In this document: in pieces, positions 1-8,050 of the stretch
Layout: each line of letters opens with the position of its first letter
Position numbering within the stretch: position 1 is the stretch's first letter
Source of the DNA: Myxococcota bacterium
GTDB lineage: Bacteria; Myxococcota_A; UBA9042; DTJE01
Assembly (NCBI GenBank): GCA_017994695.1
Contig: JAGOKF010000038.1
Location: 1 to 34,704, forward strand
Reading direction: 5' to 3'
Length of the DNA stretch: 34,704 nucleotides
The notes under the pieces: model-generated
Told to the model about the DNA's origin: nothing
The model's input: the letters and a program-made list of their open reading frames with translations, nothing else
The model's database searches: none
Program-made: the position numbers and the translations under genes

Positions 1-2
1 TC

Positions 3-1490
3 GTCCCCATCGACCAGGCGGACCCCGCCGACGTCCGGTCGCGGCAGGTGATTGTCGCCGGCGGCCCCGACGTGGTGAAGCGGGCGACCGGAGGCCCCTG
101 GAAGGTGCCCGCCCCCCTCGGGGAACTGGCCCAGGAGCCGGGAGGCGTGCTGATGGAGTTCGCCTCTCCGCTGAATCCGTACCGGCGGCTGCTGGTGGCG
201 ACCGGTCGGGACGACGCGGCCCTGCGGCTGCTGGCGTCCCACCTGCGGACCCCCGCCAGCCTGGCCGCCCTGAAGGGACCCGCCGCGGTCTTCGACAAGG
301 CGCCCTACTTCGAGATCCCCCCGGTCGAACAGGAGGAGGCGGCGTTCCTGGTCCGCCTGAAGGACCTGAAGATGTCGGACCTGCTGGCCCGGGGCAAGTT
401 CTACCACTCGATTTCCTTCACGCTGCCCAATCCCTTCGTCGGCAAGGTGAAGGACGGGGCGTTCCTCCGCCTGAGCATGAGCCACAGCGAGGTCCTGCTT
501 CCTCAGTCCTCGTCGCTGCTGCTGCGGGTCAACGGGGAGCCCGTCCGGAGCCTCCGCCTGAGCCGGGAGACGGCCGCCCGGAACACCTGGGACATCAAGA
601 TCCCCATCGAGTACCTGAACACCCGCTTCCTGACCTTCGAACTGGAGCTCTTCCTGGACATCGGGGACCCCGACTGCTACTACAACCACCCCGAAATGGC
701 GTGGTTCTCGCTCCACAACGACACCCTGCTGTACCTCCCGGTGGACAGCGCCAGCGGCGAGACCCTGGCCAACTACCCCTACATGCTGCTCCGGTGGAAC
801 CGCTTCAACCGGCTGGCGGTGGTGCTGGCCGGGACGCCGACGCCGGGGATCCTGACCGCGGCCTTCAACGTGGTGGCCTACCTGAGCCAGAGCCTCCGGT
901 CGCCGAACTTCGTGGACCTGTTCTTCGGACCGTTCCAGGCCCTCTCGCCGGAACAGCGGGCCCAGTGGAACCTGATCCTGGTCGGGCCGATGGGCCAGTT
1001 GCAGGGGCAGCCGGAGTTGGCGTCCCTGCTTCCGCCCGAGATGGTGAACCGGGAGCCCCAGGGCCGGGAGGACCTCTGGAAGACCGCGGGGTTCCTGTCG
1101 CTGGTTCGACGTCCCGAGGGCCAGCGCGTGCTGGCGGTCACCGGATCGGGCGACCGGGAACTGCTGCGGGCGTCGGCCCACCTCTACCAGACGGGCAAGG
1201 TGGAGTGGGTCCGGGGAACCCTGGCGGCCGTGCTGGACCCCGATGAACTGAAGGTGCTCCTCCCTCCGCCGGAACAGGACGCCGTCCAGCGCTTCGATCC
1301 GGCCAAGGTCCGCTTCGAGGACCGGGAGGGGAGGCTCGTGCCCGTCCTGGAGGTGCCCCAGCCGGCCTCCGTGGCTCCCCGGTACAACATGGCCTACCTG
1401 GTCTTTTTCGTGCTGACCCCGGTCCTCATCCTGCTGATCGTCCTGCGCCTTCGGGCCCTGTCCAAGGAAGGCAAGGAAGACAAGGTCTGA
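3..1490 (+). CDS. BcsB-like cellulose-synthase periplasmic subunit (5' truncated by window edge)
   Basis: The frame is open to the left window edge, so this is the C-terminal part of a larger protein; the internal GTG at 48 is probably not the start. The visible part alternates flavodoxin-like segments (VIVAGG near the start; LAVVLAG around residue 260) with a jelly-roll, carbohydrate-binding-like segment that has the BcsB-type stretch DPDCYYNHPEMAW. It ends in one transmembrane helix (YLVFFVLTPVLILLIVLRL) and a short basic cytoplasmic tail. This is BcsB architecture: in cellulose synthesis BcsB is the inner-membrane-anchored periplasmic partner of BcsA and guides the nascent glucan. Here it lies 30 bp upstream of a PelA-like gene and pelDEFG, so I infer it guides or scaffolds a Pel-like polymer. 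Whether a BcsA lies upstream cannot be seen. The family call is confident; the role is inferred. Confidence 0.8.
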   Translation, partial: VPIDQADPADVRSRQVIVAGGPDVVKRATGGPWKVPAPLGELAQEPGGVLMEFASPLNPYRRLLVATGRDDAALRLLASHLRTPASLAALKGPAAVFDKAPYFEIPPVEQEEAAFLVRLKDLKMSDLLARGKFYHSISFTLPNPFVGKVKDGAFLRLSMSHSEVLLPQSSSLLLRVNGEPVRSLRLSRETAARNTWDIKIPIEYLNTRFLTFELELFLDIGDPDCYYNHPEMAWFSLHNDTLLYLPVDSASGETLANYPYMLLRWNRFNRLAVVLAGTPTPGILTAAFNVVAYLSQSLRSPNFVDLFFGPFQALSPEQRAQWNLILVGPMGQLQGQPELASLLPPEMVNREPQGREDLWKTAGFLSLVRRPEGQRVLAVTGSGDRELLRASAHLYQTGKVEWVRGTLAAVLDPDELKVLLPPPEQDAVQRFDPAKVRFEDREGRLVPVLEVPQPASVAPRYNMAYLVFFVLTPVLILLIVLRLRALSKEGKEDKV

Positions 1491-1520
1491 CCCGGGTCAG
1501 GACCGACGGGAGGAGGGGTC

Positions 1521-4067
1521 GTGACCCGCCGTCCCAGCCACCCTCGTTCCCTGACGCGCGTGCTGCGGGTGCGGGTTCGCCGCCTGCTGTCGTGGCTGGC
1601 CCCCCTGGTCCTGGCGACCGGCCCGGCGGCGGGCGCCCCCCTGCGGGAGGCCCGGACGGGAGCGATGGTCCCGGGGGACCGCGTCCTGCTGATCTACGAC
1701 TCCCGGGAGGGGGTCCGGGAGGATTCCAATCCCCTGTCGGGACCGGTCGCGACGACCCTCCAGCGGATGGGACTGGCCGTGCGCTGGTGGGACTGGGCCC
1801 AGGGTGCCCCCGGGGACCTGTCGGGGGTCCGGGGCGTCCTGACGGGATTCCGGGACGGGCGGATGGCCGACGCCCGGGCCCACATCGCCTTCGCCGCCGG
1901 TCTGCCCGACCGGGGAATCCGGTACGTCATCCTGGGGTCCTTCGGGGCCTTCCAGGAGGATCGGGACGGGAGTTTCCTGCCCGCCGAGGAAGTGAACCGG
2001 GTCTTCCGCCTGCTGGGCGTCCGCTACGACGCCTGGTGGACCGACGATCCGTCCCGCTTCGTGCCCCGGGTGGAGGACCGGCGCCTCGGATCCCCAGACG
2101 CCTTGCGGGCCGAGGACATCCGCCACTTCTTCCAGATCACCCCGATCCGCCCGGAAGTCCACCTCTGGGTGTCGGCCCGACGGACCGATCCGGGGCAGCC
2201 TCTCTCGGCGCCGGTCTTCACCAGCGCGACGGGGGGACTGGCCCTGGCACGGTACCTGTTCGCCGAGGACGCTCCCCCGACCCTCCGGCCCGGCCTGGAC
2301 CTGCGGCCCTTCCTGGAAGAGGCCCTGGCCCTGCAGCCCTTGGAGGCGGACACCCCGCTGGTGATCCACGACCGCGGGTCCGACGACTCCCGGCGGGTCC
2401 TGAAGAGCCTGTCCCAGGCGGCGTCCTACCTGGGCATTTCCCTGGCCACGGTGGACGTCCGGCAGGGGGCCTCCCTGCGGCCCTACGATCTCCGGGGCTT
2501 CCGGTCCGTGGTGCTGGCCCTTCCGGAGGTTCCCTCGCCGCTGGACGGCTACCTGAAGGGGATCCTGGCCCAGTACCTGTCCGAGGGGGGCCGCGTGGTG
2601 GCCCCCCTTCCGCTCCGGAATCCCCGGCTCGCCCCGGTGATCGGCGGTGGCCCCGATGCCCCGCCCGTGACCCTGCGAGTCCGACAGGTGCGCTTCGGTC
2701 CGTCGGCGTTCCCGGGACTGGACGGATTCCAGACGACCTTGGCCGAGGAGAGCGCCTGGAACGTCCTGGCACCGGCCTTGAGAAAGTCCTGCTCGGCCTG
2801 GATTACCGGACGGGCGGCACCGGACAAGGGGAGCGAGGTGCCCCTGGCATGGCGCTGCCGGGAGGGAACCGGGGAGGTCTCGGCCCTCGGGGTCTGGGAA
2901 TTCGCGGACCGGGCCTACCTGGGCATCCTGGCCCAGGCCCTGCTGGACGGACAGGGGCTGTTCGCGATGCCGGTACTGGCCGCACGGCTGGAGTTCGTGG
3001 ACGACTGTCCCCTGCCGATGACCGGCCGGGAACTGCCCTCGTTGGGCCGGTCCGACATCCGGTTCTACCTGGACGACTTCCTGGAAACCCTCCTGGAACT
3101 CACCCGGCGCCACGACCTCCGTCCCACGGCCCTTGCGGTCTTCACCTACGACGATCGCACCGAGAGCCCCTACGGGGAACCTTGGCCCGGTTCGACCCGG
3201 GAGGCGTCCCTGGAAATGGCCCGCCGATGGATCGAAGAGGGGCTCCCCATCGGGATCCACGGCATCACCCACGTCTCGCCGGCGCTGTCGGGGGGCGTGA
3301 ACCGCCCCTTCCCGGGGGAGGCGGCCCTCCGGGAAGCGTTCCGGGCCACCCGGCAGGCCTTCCTGGACCTCTTCGGTCCCGAGAACCGCCCCGCGGTGTA
3401 CGTCCCGCCGAACGACTACATCGACCGGGCGGGCAAGCGGGCCCTGGTCCAGGCGATTCCCGAGGTGCAGGTCCTGGCATCGGTCTTCGCCGGTTCGGAC
3501 GTGGAGACGTCCCAGGACTTCGGCATCGACCCGGAGGAGCCCTCGCTGGCCGCCATTCCCCGCACCTGGGCGGGCATGCGCCTGGAGGGCGAGGCGGCGA
3601 TGGGACTGGTCAACGGGCTGCTGCTGCAGGCCGTCTCCTCCCACTTCCTGCATCCCGACGACGCCCTGGACCCGGAACGATCGGGGGGACTGCCCTGGAA
3701 GGCCCTGAGGACCGCATGGGAGAGCGCCTGCCGGGAACTGACGAACCGCTTCGGCTACCTGCGCCCTGTCACCGTCCTGGAGGCGGCCGGGATGGTCCGC
3801 CTCCAGGCCGCGACCGGCCTGCGACTCGATCACCCCGGACCCGGGATGCTCCGGGTTCGGCGCGCGTCGGGTCATCCGGGCACGCTGCCCCTGCTGGTCC
3901 GGTTGCCGCCGGGTTGCCGCCCCCGCTGGACCGGCGGGCGCCCCCTGGCTTCCCACCCCGCCTCGGGACGGCACCTGGTGGAAATGGAGGCGGCCGCGCT
4001 GACCGCGACCTGTGATCCCCCCGGCCTGGCGGGGGGCCCCGGGACCCTCTCGGAGAAAGGAAGATGA
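1521..4067 (+). CDS. Secreted PelA/DUF2194-like polysaccharide deacetylase
   Basis: This 848-residue exported protein starts at GTG 1521 behind a GGGAGGAGGGG ribosome-binding site. An Arg-rich N-terminus leads into a signal peptide (LLSWLAPLVLATGPAAGA). Two Rossmann/flavodoxin-like segments follow, starting near residue 54 (RVLLIYD) and residue 280 (PLVIHD). The C-terminal half resembles a NodB-type deacetylase: an Asp pair D494-D495 (FVDDCP), the metal-binding HGITH motif (H580, H584) and a VYVPPNDY strand near residue 630. Classical PelA also joins a Rossmann-like region to a deacetylase but carries an N-terminal glycoside hydrolase; none is visible here. I recall DUF2194 proteins accompanying pelDEFG in other phyla. 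Likely role: periplasmic de-N-acetylation of the exported polymer. The stop overlaps pelD by ATGA. The deacetylase call is firm, the PelA equivalence less so. Confidence 0.75.
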   Translation: MTRRPSHPRSLTRVLRVRVRRLLSWLAPLVLATGPAAGAPLREARTGAMVPGDRVLLIYDSREGVREDSNPLSGPVATTLQRMGLAVRWWDWAQGAPGDLSGVRGVLTGFRDGRMADARAHIAFAAGLPDRGIRYVILGSFGAFQEDRDGSFLPAEEVNRVFRLLGVRYDAWWTDDPSRFVPRVEDRRLGSPDALRAEDIRHFFQITPIRPEVHLWVSARRTDPGQPLSAPVFTSATGGLALARYLFAEDAPPTLRPGLDLRPFLEEALALQPLEADTPLVIHDRGSDDSRRVLKSLSQAASYLGISLATVDVRQGASLRPYDLRGFRSVVLALPEVPSPLDGYLKGILAQYLSEGGRVVAPLPLRNPRLAPVIGGGPDAPPVTLRVRQVRFGPSAFPGLDGFQTTLAEESAWNVLAPALRKSCSAWITGRAAPDKGSEVPLAWRCREGTGEVSALGVWEFADRAYLGILAQALLDGQGLFAMPVLAARLEFVDDCPLPMTGRELPSLGRSDIRFYLDDFLETLLELTRRHDLRPTALAVFTYDDRTESPYGEPWPGSTREASLEMARRWIEEGLPIGIHGITHVSPALSGGVNRPFPGEAALREAFRATRQAFLDLFGPENRPAVYVPPNDYIDRAGKRALVQAIPEVQVLASVFAGSDVETSQDFGIDPEEPSLAAIPRTWAGMRLEGEAAMGLVNGLLLQAVSSHFLHPDDALDPERSGGLPWKALRTAWESACRELTNRFGYLRPVTVLEAAGMVRLQAATGLRLDHPGPGMLRVRRASGHPGTLPLLVRLPPGCRPRWTGGRPLASHPASGRHLVEMEAAALTATCDPPGLAGGPGTLSEKGR

Positions 4068-5503
4068 CGGCGGACACCTGGACCCGTTCCCGATACTCCC
4101 GGCAGATCCACAGCCTCACCGAGGCCCTGGTGGGACTGCTGCTGCTGATCGTGCTGAACTACTTCGCCTTTCCCGACGACCCGGGCTACCTGTCGGTGAA
4201 CCCCCATCCCTTCCTGTTCCTGGTGATCCTGGTGGCGTCCCGGTACGGCACCTTCGACGGCTTCGTCACGGGAATCCTCACCGCGGCGGTCTACCTGGGA
4301 TACGTCTTCTGGGGCCGGGACCTGGAAGCCGTGCGCCAGACGTCGGACTTCGCCCTGTTCCTGCCTGCCTACCTCTTCGTGATCCTGGGACTGCTGCTCG
4401 GGGAGATCCGGGAGGCGGCCAACCGGGACGTCATCACGCTGGGTCAGGAGGTCCGGCGCCTCCGGGCCGAACTGGAGGAGGCCCGCCAGCAGTCCCAGGT
4501 CCTTTCGAAGGTCAAGGAGGAACTGCAGCAGCGGGTGCTGGCCTCGGACGACCCCCTGGCCCGGATCTCCGACACCGCCATCCGCCTGGCGACGTCGTCC
4601 CCGGACGACGCCTACCCGGCCATCCTGGACCTGGTGGAACGGTTCGTGATGCCCGAGAAGTACGCCCTCTACCTGGCCGTGGAGACTCCCGGAGGAGTGC
4701 TGGGACAGCCGGCCCCCGAGGCCTTCGAACTGCGCCTGTCCCGGGGATGGGCCCGTCCCGACGAGTTCCCCCACCGGCTGGACGGGACCCACCCGGCGGT
4801 CCAGGCAGCCGTGACGCGCCGCCAGGTGGCCAGCATGACCGCGATGGTCGCCGACGCCGCGACGGACATCGTGGCCTGCGCCCCCGTCGTGGACCCCCAC
4901 CGGGACCAGGTCGTCGCGCTGCTGGTGATCGAGCGGATCCCCTTCCTTCGCCTGAACCAGATGACTCTGAACCACCTCCATACCATCGCGGGATGGGCCG
5001 GCAAGACGATGGGGGATGCCCGGCAACTGGGGGATGCCCAGGAGGCCCGGGTGGACGATCCGGTGTCGGGGACCTTCCACTTCCGGTTTCTGGCCAAGCG
5101 GCTGGCCGAGGAGGCCCAGAGGGTGCGCCGGTACGGCGGGAACTGCGCCTACCTGGTGGTCCACTGCCCCCAGTTCCAGGAACTGAGCGCCGGGGACCAG
5201 CGGATCTTCCTGCGGGAAACGGGCAACCTCCTGAAACGCCTGCTGCGGACGATGGACGTGATCGGCATCCACCGGGCACCGGGATCCTTCGGCTTGATCC
5301 TGCCTTCCACGACGGCACACCAGGCCCTGGTGGTGACCGCCCGGATCAACGAGGCCTTCCGGAAGACCTTCGGCGGGTACGGTTCCCGGTTCGACCGCCT
5401 GTCGATCCGGATGGGGCTGGCCACGACGACCGCCTCGGAGCCGCTGTCGGAGGCCCGGTTGATGGAGTACGCGGAGCGGCTGGACCTGAGGGACGCCCAT
5501 TGA
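4064..5503 (+). CDS. pelD: PelD-like membrane c-di-GMP receptor
   Basis: The protein has 479 residues. The N-terminus holds about four transmembrane helices (residues ~18-115), then a coiled-coil-like helix (~125-160, RLRAELEEARQQ), a GAF-like domain (~165-320) and a degenerate GGDEF-like domain (~330-470). The active-site GGDEF motif is replaced by APGSF, so diguanylate cyclase activity is not expected. The inhibitory-site motif RxxD is kept as R395-T-M-D398. In Pseudomonas aeruginosa, PelD binds c-di-GMP through this site and thereby activates Pel synthesis, so the same post-translational control is likely here. The start overlaps the upstream deacetylase stop (ATGA), which suggests translational coupling; pelE follows after 28 bp. 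The domain order and neighbours make the assignment strong. Confidence 0.9.
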   Translation: MTADTWTRSRYSRQIHSLTEALVGLLLLIVLNYFAFPDDPGYLSVNPHPFLFLVILVASRYGTFDGFVTGILTAAVYLGYVFWGRDLEAVRQTSDFALFLPAYLFVILGLLLGEIREAANRDVITLGQEVRRLRAELEEARQQSQVLSKVKEELQQRVLASDDPLARISDTAIRLATSSPDDAYPAILDLVERFVMPEKYALYLAVETPGGVLGQPAPEAFELRLSRGWARPDEFPHRLDGTHPAVQAAVTRRQVASMTAMVADAATDIVACAPVVDPHRDQVVALLVIERIPFLRLNQMTLNHLHTIAGWAGKTMGDARQLGDAQEARVDDPVSGTFHFRFLAKRLAEEAQRVRRYGGNCAYLVVHCPQFQELSAGDQRIFLRETGNLLKRLLRTMDVIGIHRAPGSFGLILPSTTAHQALVVTARINEAFRKTFGGYGSRFDRLSIRMGLATTTASEPLSEARLMEYAERLDLRDAH

Positions 5504-5531
5504 GGAGGGCACCCGGCGAACGGGAGGGGAG

Positions 5532-6566
5532 ATGGAACGGGCCGCAACGATTCCCGGCCTGATGCTGGCCGCGCTGGAGTCGGTCCTGGAGGCCGAGGCC
5601 CTCGTCCTGCTGCTGCACGATTTCGGCCTGTCCCCCTTCTGGCGGGTGCTGCTCCCCCTGGGGGCCCACCTGCTGGCCCTGGCGCTGCTGGCCGTCGGCC
5701 TGGTGCGCCCCTGGAACTTCCGCGACCCGTCCGATCGGGCCTGGGCCGTCCTCGGGCTGAGCCTGACGCTGCCGTTGCCGCTGTTCGGGTTCCTGGGCTT
5801 CCTGGCGATCTACGCGTCCATGCAGGGACGGAAGGCGGCGGGAGGCGACCTGCTGCGGGATTTCCAGCAGTACATCTCCTACGACCCGGTCTCCCTGCCC
5901 GAGCGGGGCGCCCTGGAGCCCGACCTGTTCCTGAAGACGGAAGTGGACATCGCACCGCTGCGGGAGATCCTGGCCGGCGAGGACGTCCCCTTGAAGCGGG
6001 GTGCCATCCTGTCCCTCTCCCGCCTGCCCCGGGCCGAGGCGGTCGGGCTGCTGAAGCAGGCCCTCACCGACGAGTCGCGGGAGATCCGCTACTACGCCAG
6101 CAACGCCCTGTCGGAGATGGAAAAGGAGTTCAACGACCGGATCTTCCGCCTCACTCGGGAGGTCGAGCGGAACCCGACCCAGGAGGAAAGGCACGTGGAA
6201 CTGGCCAGGACGGTGCTGGAATACACCTCCTCGGGCCTCCTGGACCAGGCCATCATCCCCTACTTCCACGAAATCGCCCAGCGGACCCTCGACCGGGCCG
6301 CGATGAACCCGAGGCACTCGCCGGTGGTGGACACGCTCCTCGGCGAGGTCTACCGCCGCATGGGACGACAGGACAAGGCCCGGGAGGTGCTGGAGGACCT
6401 GGCGAACCGCGAGGGCCGGGACCCGAAGGTCTTCGTGTCCCTGGCGGAGATCGCCTTCGACCTGGGACGCCTGGGCGAGGCCCGGCGTTGGGTCCAGGAG
6501 GGAATCCGGAACTTCCCCGAGGATCCGCGCCTGATCCAACTGCAGGAGGTGCTGGGCAACCCATGA
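5532..6566 (+). CDS. pelE: PelE-like membrane-anchored repeat protein
   Basis: The 344-residue protein begins at ATG 5532 just after a GGGAGGGGAG ribosome-binding site. Two hydrophobic helices (roughly residues 30-56 and 70-96) anchor it in the inner membrane. The rest is helical: first a HEAT-like pair of helices (LKRGAILSLSRLPRAEAVGLL; IRYYASNALSEM), then TPR-like repeats near the C-terminus (LLGEVYRRMGRQDKAREVLEDL; LAEIAFDLGRLGEARRWVQEG). PelE of P. aeruginosa likewise combines two membrane helices with TPRs and forms a membrane complex with PelD, PelF and PelG. The stop overlaps the pelF start by ATGA. Sequence identity within PelE is typically low, so the call rests on architecture and position. 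Confidence 0.82.
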   Translation: MERAATIPGLMLAALESVLEAEALVLLLHDFGLSPFWRVLLPLGAHLLALALLAVGLVRPWNFRDPSDRAWAVLGLSLTLPLPLFGFLGFLAIYASMQGRKAAGGDLLRDFQQYISYDPVSLPERGALEPDLFLKTEVDIAPLREILAGEDVPLKRGAILSLSRLPRAEAVGLLKQALTDESREIRYYASNALSEMEKEFNDRIFRLTREVERNPTQEERHVELARTVLEYTSSGLLDQAIIPYFHEIAQRTLDRAAMNPRHSPVVDTLLGEVYRRMGRQDKAREVLEDLANREGRDPKVFVSLAEIAFDLGRLGEARRWVQEGIRNFPEDPRLIQLQEVLGNP

Positions 6567-8047
6567 AGGCGGACGTCTGCATGATCCTGGAGGGGTCGTA
6601 TCCCTATGTGGTCGGAGGGGTCTCGACCTGGATCCACGACCTCGTGAGCAGCCTCTCGGACGTCTCCTTCCACCTGGTCCACATCGGCGTCGGGATCGAG
6701 AGCCCCCGGAAGATGCGCTACACGCTGCCACCGAACGTGCTGCAGTTCCAGCAGATCCCGCTGATGGAGTCGATCCCCTGGCGGGGCCCCCGGTTCCGCC
6801 GGAAACGGAAGTCCTGGGAGGCCGTCGCGCGGTTCCTGGAGGACCTGACCCGGGACGACACCTCGGGCTTCCGCGATCTCCTCCATGCCCTGGATCCCCG
6901 TTCCCCCGACGCCATCACCCCCTACGACGTCTTCCACGGGAAGCCCTTCTGGAACTTCCTGGTGGAGTGGTACCGGCAGCACTTCCCGGACTTCTCGTTC
7001 CTGGACTATTTCTGGACCTTGCGGTTCATGGCCCTGCCGCTGTTCCGGGTGCTCTACGCGGAAGTCCCCCCGGCGCGCCTCTACCACGCCACCTGCACCG
7101 GCTACGCGGGGCTCCTGGGCGCCATCGCCTCGATCCGGACCGGGGCTCCCCTGGTCCTCACGGAGCACGGCATCTACACCAACGAGCGCATGATCGAGAT
7201 CACCCAGGCCCAGTGGATCTACCGGGAACGGACCTCCTCCCTGGTGCCCACCCGCCAGGTGGGCGCGCTCCAGAACCTGTGGATGCGGAAGTTCGAGATC
7301 CTGTCACGCCTGTCCTATGACCAGGCGACCCGGATCTTCACCCTCTACGAAGGCAACCGCCAGATGCAGATCCAGGGAGGGGCTCCCCCGGACCGTTGCG
7401 AGATCATTCCTAACGGCATCGACCTGGAACGATACGACGCGATGCACCTGGCCCGGCAGGAGAAACTGCGGGGCGCGCCCCGGGTCTGCATGGTCGGCCG
7501 GGTGGCCCCCATCAAGGACGTCAAGACGTTCATCCGGGCCGCCCGGATGGTCCACGAGGAGATGCCGGAGGTCCGCTTCGAGGTCCTCGGGGGAGCCGAC
7601 GAGGACGAGTCCTACCTGGAGGAGTGCCAGCGCCTGGTGAAGGTCCTGTCGCTGAAACCGGTCTTCGACTTTCCCGGCGCCGTGGACATGAAGGAACACT
7701 ATCCCTCGATCTCGGTCCTGGTGCTGACCAGCATCTCCGAGGCCCAGCCATTCGTCCTGCTGGAGGCGATGCGGGTCGGGATCCCGGTGGTGGCCACCAG
7801 CGTCGGGGCATGCGCCGAACTCGTCCTCGGCTCGGGCAGCGACGACGAGGCATTGGGCCCCGCGGGGTTCATCACCAACGTCCGGTCTCCCCGGGAGACC
7901 GCCGACGCGATCCTGGCGCTGCTCCGGGACCCGGAGATGGCCCGTCGGATGGGCGAGACGGGGCGGGAACGCGTGGGCCGCTACTACGTCCGCAGACAGA
8001 TGCTGGAGGGATACCGCGGGGTGTATCGCGGTCTGTGCGGGGGGTGA
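6563..8047 (+). CDS. pelF: PelF-like GT4 glycosyltransferase
   Basis: Start chosen at ATG 6563, which gives MKADVCMILEGSYPYVVGGV, the characteristic PelF N-terminus; upstream in-frame codons lie inside pelE. The 494-residue protein is close to the usual PelF length. It shows the GT-B fold of family GT4: an N-terminal acceptor domain with LVLTEHGIYTNER, the inter-domain NGIDLERYD, then the nucleotide-sugar domain with GRVAPIKDVKTFIRA and the ExxxxxxxE signature (E393 to E401 in EAQPFVLLE). PelF is soluble and in P. aeruginosa uses a UDP-sugar, probably UDP-GalNAc, to polymerise Pel at the membrane complex; substrate here is inferred. It overlaps pelE by 4 bp, and pelG begins 3 bp after its stop. 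Confidence 0.95.
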   Translation: MKADVCMILEGSYPYVVGGVSTWIHDLVSSLSDVSFHLVHIGVGIESPRKMRYTLPPNVLQFQQIPLMESIPWRGPRFRRKRKSWEAVARFLEDLTRDDTSGFRDLLHALDPRSPDAITPYDVFHGKPFWNFLVEWYRQHFPDFSFLDYFWTLRFMALPLFRVLYAEVPPARLYHATCTGYAGLLGAIASIRTGAPLVLTEHGIYTNERMIEITQAQWIYRERTSSLVPTRQVGALQNLWMRKFEILSRLSYDQATRIFTLYEGNRQMQIQGGAPPDRCEIIPNGIDLERYDAMHLARQEKLRGAPRVCMVGRVAPIKDVKTFIRAARMVHEEMPEVRFEVLGGADEDESYLEECQRLVKVLSLKPVFDFPGAVDMKEHYPSISVLVLTSISEAQPFVLLEAMRVGIPVVATSVGACAELVLGSGSDDEALGPAGFITNVRSPRETADAILALLRDPEMARRMGETGRERVGRYYVRRQMLEGYRGVYRGLCGG

Positions 8048-8050
8048 TCG

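Noticed and set aside
1497-3974. An 825-codon open frame on the - strand
   Set aside because: It mirrors the PelA-like deacetylase, which has a signal peptide, motifs and a ribosome-binding site; the mirror frame has none.
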